Assembly (NCBI GenBank): GCA_002789615.1
Contig: PFTO01000141.1
Coordinates: 1 to 19,082, forward strand
Direction of reading: 5' to 3'
Length of the DNA stretch: 19,082 bases
Source: Acidobacteria bacterium CG_4_9_14_3_um_filter_49_7
GTDB lineage: Bacteria; Acidobacteriota; Holophagae; Thermotomaculales; Thermotomaculaceae
Part shown: positions 14,474 through 19,082 of the stretch, piece after piece
Layout of the letters: each line of letters opens with the position of its first letter
How positions within the stretch are numbered: the first letter of the stretch is position 1
Notes under the pieces: generated by a model
Databases searched by the model: none
Told to the model about the DNA's origin: nothing
Seen by the model: only the letters and a program-made list of their open reading frames with translations
Translations under genes and position numbers: made by a program

Positions 14474-15946
14474 ATGCTGGAGAAAACTCCTGAAATCGGG
14501 CTTACTTTTGACGATGTGCTGGTAGTGCCAGCCTATTCCGAGATTCACCCCAATGATGTATCTGTGAAAACCCGTCTTTCCAGACAGATTTCATTGAACA
14601 TTCCACTTCTGAGTGCGGCGATGGATACCATCACGGAATCCCGTCTTGCCATTGCCCTTGCCCAGCAGGGCGGACTGGGAGTCATTCACAAGAATATGGG
14701 GGTGTCGGAGCAGGCGGAGGAAGTGGACAAGGTTAAGCGGTCGGAATCCGGAATGATTGTGGACCCCATTACCATTGCCCCGGACGCTTACGTCTATCAG
14801 GCGGAAGACCTGATGCACAAGTATCGAATTTCAGGTGTACCGGTGACGGCATCCGGGAAGTCGGGCGGAAAACTGGTGGGCATTCTCACCAACCGGGACC
14901 TCCGGTTTGAAACCCGCAGCGACATTAAGGTCCAGGATATCATGACGAAAGAGAACCTGGTGACCGTCCCGGTGGGGACAACTCTGGAAGATGCCAAACG
15001 GATTCTGCACAAACATAAAATTGAAAAGCTCCTTGTGGTGGATGAGGAATTTCACCTGAGGGGTCTGATCACGGTCAAGGATATTGAAAAGAAGATTCAA
15101 TATCCCCTTGCATGTAAGGATGATCTGGGCAGGCTCAGGGTCGGTGCCGCGATCGGTGTCGCCAGCGACATGGAAGAGCGTGCTGACGAACTGATCCGCA
15201 AGAATGTGGATATTCTCGTGCTGGATTCTTCCCATGGCCATTCCGCCGGTGTGCTGGAATCGACCCGGATTCTGAAGAAAAAATATCCGGAAATTGAATT
15301 GGTTGTGGGGAATATTGCAACCCCGGAGGGCGCACTGGCATTGATCAAGGCCGGAACTGACGTGATAAAAGTGGGGATCGGGCCCGGGTCTATTTGCACA
15401 ACCCGGGTGGTAACCGGTTGCGGGATGGCCCAGATAACCGCAATTTCTCAGTGTGTCGCCGCCGCCAAAATGACCAATACGCCGGTAATCGCGGATGGTG
15501 GTATTAAGTTTTCAGGTGATCTGACCAAAGCAATGGTGGCCGGTGCGGACAGCGTGATGATCGGCAGCCTGTTTGCCGGAACGGATGAGGCTCCCGGAGA
15601 AACCGTGATCTACCAGGGAAGAACCTACAAAACGTATCGGGGAATGGGTTCCATCGGTGCTATGAAAACGGGAAGCGCGGATCGATACTTTCAGGATCCT
15701 TCATCCAAGTCCAAGCTGGTGCCGGAGGGAATTGAAGGCCAGGTGCAGTATCGCGGTTCATTGTCCGGTGTGGTTCACCAGTTGATGGGCGGACTTCGAG
15801 CCGGTATGGGCCTGGCCGGATGCCAGAGCATAGAAGACCTGAAGACGAAAGCAAAATTTGTTCAGATTACCAGTGCCGGGTTGACTGAAAGCCACCCGCA
15901 TGACGTTGTTATTACCAAAGAATCACCGAATTACAGGTTGGATTGA
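14474..15946 (+). CDS. guaB: IMP dehydrogenase
   Basis: A 490-residue NAD-dependent enzyme that oxidises IMP to XMP, the rate-limiting step of GMP synthesis. The TIM-barrel core begins with LTFDDVLVVPAYSEI at 10-24 and is interrupted by a pair of CBS domains (about 95-205), including LVTVPVGTTLEDAKRIL near 162. The catalytic loop GIGPGSICTTR is at 301-311 with nucleophile Cys308. The phosphate-binding site (VIADGGIKFSGD), the flap region (YRGMGSIGAM) and the QVQYRGS region follow. All usual catalytic parts are present. GAGAGG inside the last secA codons serves as its ribosome-binding site, five bases before the ATG, and the stop overlaps the next start by one base. Coupling of secA and guaB is an unusual order but needs no special explanation. 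Confidence 0.97.
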   Translation: MLEKTPEIGLTFDDVLVVPAYSEIHPNDVSVKTRLSRQISLNIPLLSAAMDTITESRLAIALAQQGGLGVIHKNMGVSEQAEEVDKVKRSESGMIVDPITIAPDAYVYQAEDLMHKYRISGVPVTASGKSGGKLVGILTNRDLRFETRSDIKVQDIMTKENLVTVPVGTTLEDAKRILHKHKIEKLLVVDEEFHLRGLITVKDIEKKIQYPLACKDDLGRLRVGAAIGVASDMEERADELIRKNVDILVLDSSHGHSAGVLESTRILKKKYPEIELVVGNIATPEGALALIKAGTDVIKVGIGPGSICTTRVVTGCGMAQITAISQCVAAAKMTNTPVIADGGIKFSGDLTKAMVAGADSVMIGSLFAGTDEAPGETVIYQGRTYKTYRGMGSIGAMKTGSADRYFQDPSSKSKLVPEGIEGQVQYRGSLSGVVHQLMGGLRAGMGLAGCQSIEDLKTKAKFVQITSAGLTESHPHDVVITKESPNYRLD

Positions 15947-16551
15947 TGTGGGCTTTCATTGGGAAGGGCGGCCCCCTCATGTACCCCATACTCCTGGGGC
16001 TCCTTGTCGGGCTTGCCATCATCATTGAGAAGGCGTTTAACCTGAGAGCTTCAAGAATTGTAGATAAGAAACTGTTTCTGGACGTCAAGGGGCGTCTTTC
16101 TGAGCGGGATTTTGAATTGGCCATTGGGCGGGTCAAAACCGGTGCCACCCCTGCAGTTTCGGAGCTTCTGGAAGAGGCAATTCAAAATCGTAATCTACCT
16201 GAGAAGGAACTGAGGGAGCTGATCGAAACTTCCGGAAAGCGTGCTGTGCGGCGACTGGAACGATATCTGCCGACTTTGAGTACCATTATTTCCATTGAGC
16301 CTCTTCTGGGCCTGCTGGGCACAGTTACCGGCATGATCAAAGTATTCAAGGTCATTTCGACGCAGGGAATCGGCCGGGCTGAGCTGCTGGCAGGCGGAAT
16401 TTCTGAGGCGCTGATTACTACTGCGGCCGGGCTCAGTATCGCCATTCCTTTTCTGATTTTTTACAATATGTACTCGGAACGGGCCGAAAGTATTGCGATA
16501 GAGTTGGAAAAGGAAGTCCTCTCCATCTTCAAACGGTTGAAAACGTCATGA
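15946..16551 (+). CDS. exbB: ExbB/TolQ/MotA-type proton channel subunit
   Basis: A 201-residue inner-membrane protein with the three-helix topology of the family: a first helix at about 11-30 (MYPILLGLLVGLAIIIE), then a cytoplasmic loop with SELLEEAIQNRNLPEKELRE, a second helix around LSTIISIEPLLGLLGTVTGM, and a third around GISEALITTAAGLSIAIPFL. These last two segments are the conserved channel motifs. With ExbD it would use the proton gradient to energise a TonB- or TolA-like partner, but no tonB, tolA, tolB or pal lies in the window, so ExbB and TolQ cannot be told apart. The ATG at 15946 shares its A with the guaB stop; a TTG three bases earlier is possible but less likely. The upstream AGG-rich sequence is only a weak ribosome-binding site. 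Confidence 0.9.
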   Translation: MWAFIGKGGPLMYPILLGLLVGLAIIIEKAFNLRASRIVDKKLFLDVKGRLSERDFELAIGRVKTGATPAVSELLEEAIQNRNLPEKELRELIETSGKRAVRRLERYLPTLSTIISIEPLLGLLGTVTGMIKVFKVISTQGIGRAELLAGGISEALITTAAGLSIAIPFLIFYNMYSERAESIAIELEKEVLSIFKRLKTS

Positions 16552-16955
16552 ATTTCGGAAACGGGCGTTCGAAACGGCGAAATGCCCTGCTGGATATTTC
16601 GCCTCTGATTGATGTCGTCTTTCTGCTTCTCATTTTTTTCATGGTGTCTACTACGTTCCGTGACGAGGCTGGATTGCCCCTGAACCTCCCATCTTCAGTT
16701 TCCCGGGGACTCAAGAAAACAGATAATGTTGTGGTAACAATTTCAAAAAAGGGCGATATTTATGTGGGGAAAGCCCTGACGGCCCCCGGCAAGTTGACCG
16801 AAGTGATTCGAAGTCAGATTGCGCTGGCAAAGAAGAAAGAGGTGGTAATCAAGGCAGACAAGTCAGCGAGGTATGAATTAGTGTACCGTGTTATGGATGC
16901 TTCCCGGCAGGCAGGTGTGGAAGCCCTTTCCGTTGCCGGGGAGATGAAACGATGA
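16548..16955 (+). CDS. exbD: ExbD/TolR biopolymer transport protein
   Basis: A 135-residue partner of the ExbB-like protein. A short basic cytoplasmic N-terminus (about 1-13) leads into one transmembrane helix, LDISPLIDVVFLLLIFFMV at 15-33, with Asp22 at the position of the conserved proton-carrying aspartate of ExbD/TolR. The periplasmic domain (about 40-135) shows the family pattern VVVTISKKGDIYVG near 61 and KKEVVIKADKSARYE near 94. The start overlaps the exbB stop by four bases (ATGA), typical of exbB-exbD pairs. The position before a SPOR-SpoIID gene and after an M23 gene fits an envelope or division role such as Tol-Pal, but that is inference. Confidence 0.92.
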   Translation: MNFGNGRSKRRNALLDISPLIDVVFLLLIFFMVSTTFRDEAGLPLNLPSSVSRGLKKTDNVVVTISKKGDIYVGKALTAPGKLTEVIRSQIALAKKKEVVIKADKSARYELVYRVMDASRQAGVEALSVAGEMKR

Positions 16956-16964
16956 GGAGGAAAT

Positions 16965-17333
16965 ATGCCATACTGTCCATCTTGCGGGTATGAATTTCAG
17001 GAAGGCATCAACACTTGCCCGGACTGTAAGGTTTCATTGCTGGGGAAATTACCGGAAACAAACGATAAGAAAGAAGATCTCGAAAAGTGGGTGGTGGTTC
17101 GCCGTGTTTCATTTATGGGTGAAGGGAAAATTATTCGGGGACTACTAGTAGCCAACAACATCCCGGCCGTTGTAGAAGACAGATCTTTTGGGATGATTCC
17201 TGAAACCATGGGGGACCTCAGCGTGATCAAAGTGATGGTCAGGGAACATGACCTTGAAAGAGCGGAAAGACTGCTGAAAGACCAGGAAGATACTGTGACG
17301 GAAGAGGAGGAGGAGGGCGTATCCGAAGACTGA
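16965..17333 (+). CDS. Zinc-ribbon plus DUF2007 (putative signal-transducing) protein
   Basis: A 122-residue cytoplasmic protein. Residues 1-25 form a zinc ribbon with Cys4, Cys7, Cys18 and Cys21 in two CxxC pairs. Residues about 40-110 resemble the DUF2007 'putative prokaryotic signal transducing protein' family: WVVVRRVSFMGEGKIIRGLL, then NNIPAVVEDRS and a closing VMVREHDLERAERLLKD. These domains are common and small, with no settled function. AGGAGG four bases before the ATG is a near-ideal ribosome-binding site. The protein ends in an acidic run (five Glu then Gly-Val-Ser-Glu-Asp), and the repeated GAG codons of that run also provide the ribosome-binding site for the next gene, so the two are translationally linked. 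Confidence 0.85.
   Translation: MPYCPSCGYEFQEGINTCPDCKVSLLGKLPETNDKKEDLEKWVVVRRVSFMGEGKIIRGLLVANNIPAVVEDRSFGMIPETMGDLSVIKVMVREHDLERAERLLKDQEDTVTEEEEEGVSED
17301..17323 (+). promoter_or_regulatory. Shine-Dalgarno tract and probable ATC start codon of the SpoIID gene
   Basis: The repeated GAG/GGA codons at 17301-17317 give several overlapping GGAGG sites. The one at 17309-17313 lies seven bases before ATC at 17321-17323. From that codon the protein reads as a normal signal peptide. The frame is open back to a TGA at 17255, and no ATG, GTG or TTG occurs between that stop and 17321, so the ribosome-binding site and signal peptide together decide the start. Confidence 0.5.
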
Positions 17334-19082
17334 TCTTGGGAGCGCTTCTATTCGGTACTATACTGACGCCGGTTCAAGCTGAAACCATACGGGTCGGTGT
17401 GTCACTAAACCGGAATGAAGTGCGTTTTCATACGGATGCAAAACTGAAGATTAACCATAACAGGAGAACTATTCGAACTGTGCCCGGTGGCTCCACATTT
17501 CGCATATGGCTGGGTAACGGGGGCGGTGCTGTATTGGATCAGCCCGGGTGGGTTGTACAGGTGGGAGCATATAGCAGTCATTCTTCCGTGGAGCTGTGTC
17601 AGAAGATGTTGGCCGGGTTCACCGATGAGAAACCCAAGGTGGAATACGTTCGGAAGCGAAATCTTTACTTTGTCCATTATGGCCCCTACGAGTCTCTGAG
17701 CGAGGCATCGGCGATCAAAGATTTGCTGAAGCTCAATGGCTTCAGTGATGTCTTCATCACAAGTGGCGATGTCAAAACTCGAAAAAAAGCCATGCTCTAC
17801 CTGATAACCAGTGAATACGACAAACATGCGCTCCATCATGAATCCATTACATTGGAATGCAGTTCTCCCATTATTGTGGAGGGAACGCAATATCGGGGGA
17901 AGTTGCAGATCCGGGTAAATGGAGATCGTTTCAATATTATTAATATAGTTGATATTGAGGAATATCTCCGGGGTGTGGTTCCGGCGGAGATGGGTGGAAC
18001 TTTGTACCCTCAGATAGAGGCGTTGAAGGCCCAGGCAGTGGCGGCAAGAACCTACGTTTATTACAACCTGGGCCAATTCAAGTCTCTGGGCTTTGACATC
18101 TGTGCCAGCCAGAGCTGTCAGGTTTATAAAGGGATCAATGCGGAGCAGGACAGGACCGACCGTGCGGTAGCTGCCACCCGTGGTGAAATCCTGACTTATA
18201 AGGGAAAGCCTATCAACGCCCTTTTTACGGCGTTCTGCGGCGGGCAGACTGAAGATGTGGAAAACGTGTTTGAGGGGGGACCTGTCCCGTACCTGAAATC
18301 GGTTCAATGCGGAGGGGCGGACGGTGATTGGATTTCCCAGAACCTGACAACAATGGCAACATTGCCGCTGTTGGAAACCCCATACGTCGATCAGCCATCC
18401 CTGGCAGTTGTCCGGATGTTTGAAGACGGCTTCCTTAAAAAGGAGGATCTGGGACATCTCAATGAAGTTGCCACCGTGGCGTTTAGTGGTGAATTTCTCG
18501 GAACTCTTTTAACGAAGCTGGGGGTTCCACTGCCGAAAACAGAATTGAAATCGAACTCTCTGAAAGAGATTGCGGTATATCTCAGCAGCGCCTTTCTGGA
18601 TACGGATGACACCACAGATCTGCTCAGAGCAGGTTTGCTTCGTCAGCCTTGCCCCGATGTTTCAGCCCGCATGGTTGATGTTGTGGCAATTGGTGAAAAT
18701 ATCCAGGAAGTTCTCAACCAGGAGGATGCACCCACACTCAGATTCAAGGTGGTTGATAAAGACTTTCTGGACTTGAATCCGGCACCGGACTTTCTGTTTT
18801 ATTCAGCCGGAGACCAGTTGATACCGGCCTCCATAGCCAGGATAAGATTTGGAGATCGTATCCGCTACATGGAAAAACCGGACGGTATAGCTGCCGTTGA
18901 AATACTGACACGGGAATCCCAGAGCGCCTTGAATGACAGCTTTGTTTCCTCGTATCGCTGGTTCCGTTTCCTGTCTGCCAGTCAATTGAGTGTTAACGTA
19001 AATCGCTATATCAAAGTCGGGAAACTGACTGATATTTCTGTGGCAAAAACCACTGCTACGGGCCGCGTGGCAGCCCTCAAAG
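17321..19082 (+). CDS. Secreted SPOR-SpoIID/LytB peptidoglycan lytic protein (3' end outside window)
   Basis: At least 587 residues, open to the right edge. Reading from the ATC at 17321 gives a signal peptide (RRLILGALLFGTILTPVQA, cleavage after residue 20) and then IRVGVSL, the usual SpoIID opening. A SPOR-like domain follows at about 77-147 (WVVQVGAYSS, LYFVHYGPYESL). The SpoIID core starts near 205: DIEEYLRGVVPAEM with likely catalytic Glu223, AQAVAARTYVYY, DICASQSCQVYKG with Cys261 and Cys266, and PYLKSV near 323. SpoIID enzymes cleave peptide-free glycan strands; SPOR domains bind such strands. Between PYLKSV and the C-terminal YRWFRFL (about 545), over 200 residues intervene, far more than usual, and the second half looks beta-rich. 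The TTG at 17336 is the only other early start and would remove the basic part of the signal peptide. Confidence 0.85.
   Translation, partial: MRRLILGALLFGTILTPVQAETIRVGVSLNRNEVRFHTDAKLKINHNRRTIRTVPGGSTFRIWLGNGGGAVLDQPGWVVQVGAYSSHSSVELCQKMLAGFTDEKPKVEYVRKRNLYFVHYGPYESLSEASAIKDLLKLNGFSDVFITSGDVKTRKKAMLYLITSEYDKHALHHESITLECSSPIIVEGTQYRGKLQIRVNGDRFNIINIVDIEEYLRGVVPAEMGGTLYPQIEALKAQAVAARTYVYYNLGQFKSLGFDICASQSCQVYKGINAEQDRTDRAVAATRGEILTYKGKPINALFTAFCGGQTEDVENVFEGGPVPYLKSVQCGGADGDWISQNLTTMATLPLLETPYVDQPSLAVVRMFEDGFLKKEDLGHLNEVATVAFSGEFLGTLLTKLGVPLPKTELKSNSLKEIAVYLSSAFLDTDDTTDLLRAGLLRQPCPDVSARMVDVVAIGENIQEVLNQEDAPTLRFKVVDKDFLDLNPAPDFLFYSAGDQLIPASIARIRFGDRIRYMEKPDGIAAVEILTRESQSALNDSFVSSYRWFRFLSASQLSVNVNRYIKVGKLTDISVAKTTATGRVAALK

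Noticed and set aside
17405..18457. A 350-codon open frame on the minus strand
   Set aside because: It lies antisense to the + strand SPOR-SpoIID gene, whose motifs (PAEM, DICASQSCQVY, PYLKSV) are unmistakable. The antisense protein shows no recognisable domain and is a shadow.

Overview
The window (about 19 kb, roughly 50% G+C by eye) is a dense block of mostly housekeeping and envelope genes from a diderm (Gram-negative-type) bacterium. It carries three steps of ADP-heptose synthesis for lipopolysaccharide, an ExbB/ExbD proton-channel pair, and two enzymes (MqnB, MqnD) of the futalosine route to menaquinone. The last point means menaquinone-based respiration, and it argues against ordinary gammaproteobacteria, which use the classical Men route. 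I cannot fix the phylum. The gene mix (futalosine route, split heptose kinase/adenylyltransferase, PIN-PhoH, a SpoIID/LytB protein in a diderm) would fit an uncultivated or deltaproteobacterial/Acidobacteria-like lineage, but that is inference.

Left part (1-4155): the last codons of a membrane protein and an isochorismatase-superfamily hydrolase run on the + strand. They meet the minus-strand cluster gmhB-hldA-hldC-mqnB-mqnD tail to tail with no base between the two stop codons. The minus-strand cluster is tightly overlapped and looks like one operon. It starts at an apparent extended -10 promoter placed so that gmhB would be read from a leaderless transcript.

Middle (4156-10705, minus strand): a 199-bp nested inverted-repeat element sits between gmhB and comEC and supplies the comEC stop codon. 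Upstream of it, ridA, PIN-phoH, pgsA, an AI-2E-family transporter and comEC run in the same direction, the last four with 1-nt overlaps or a 2-nt gap. A SAM methyltransferase gene lies upstream of ridA.

Right part (10706-19082, + strand): a compact divergent promoter region separates the methyltransferase from an envelope/secretion run: M23 peptidase, secA, guaB, exbB, exbD, a zinc-ribbon/DUF2007 protein, and a secreted SPOR-SpoIID protein that runs off the window. The SPOR-SpoIID gene has no ATG, GTG or TTG that leaves a normal signal peptide. An ATC codon behind a strong Shine-Dalgarno tract fits best.

I see no CRISPR array, prophage, insertion sequence, tRNA or rRNA, and no convincing new defence or mobile system. 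The best leads are the AUC-start SPOR-SpoIID gene with its large internal insertion, the nested palindromic element at 4196-4394, and the leaderless promoter of gmhB. No gene-free stretch exceeds 300 bases.
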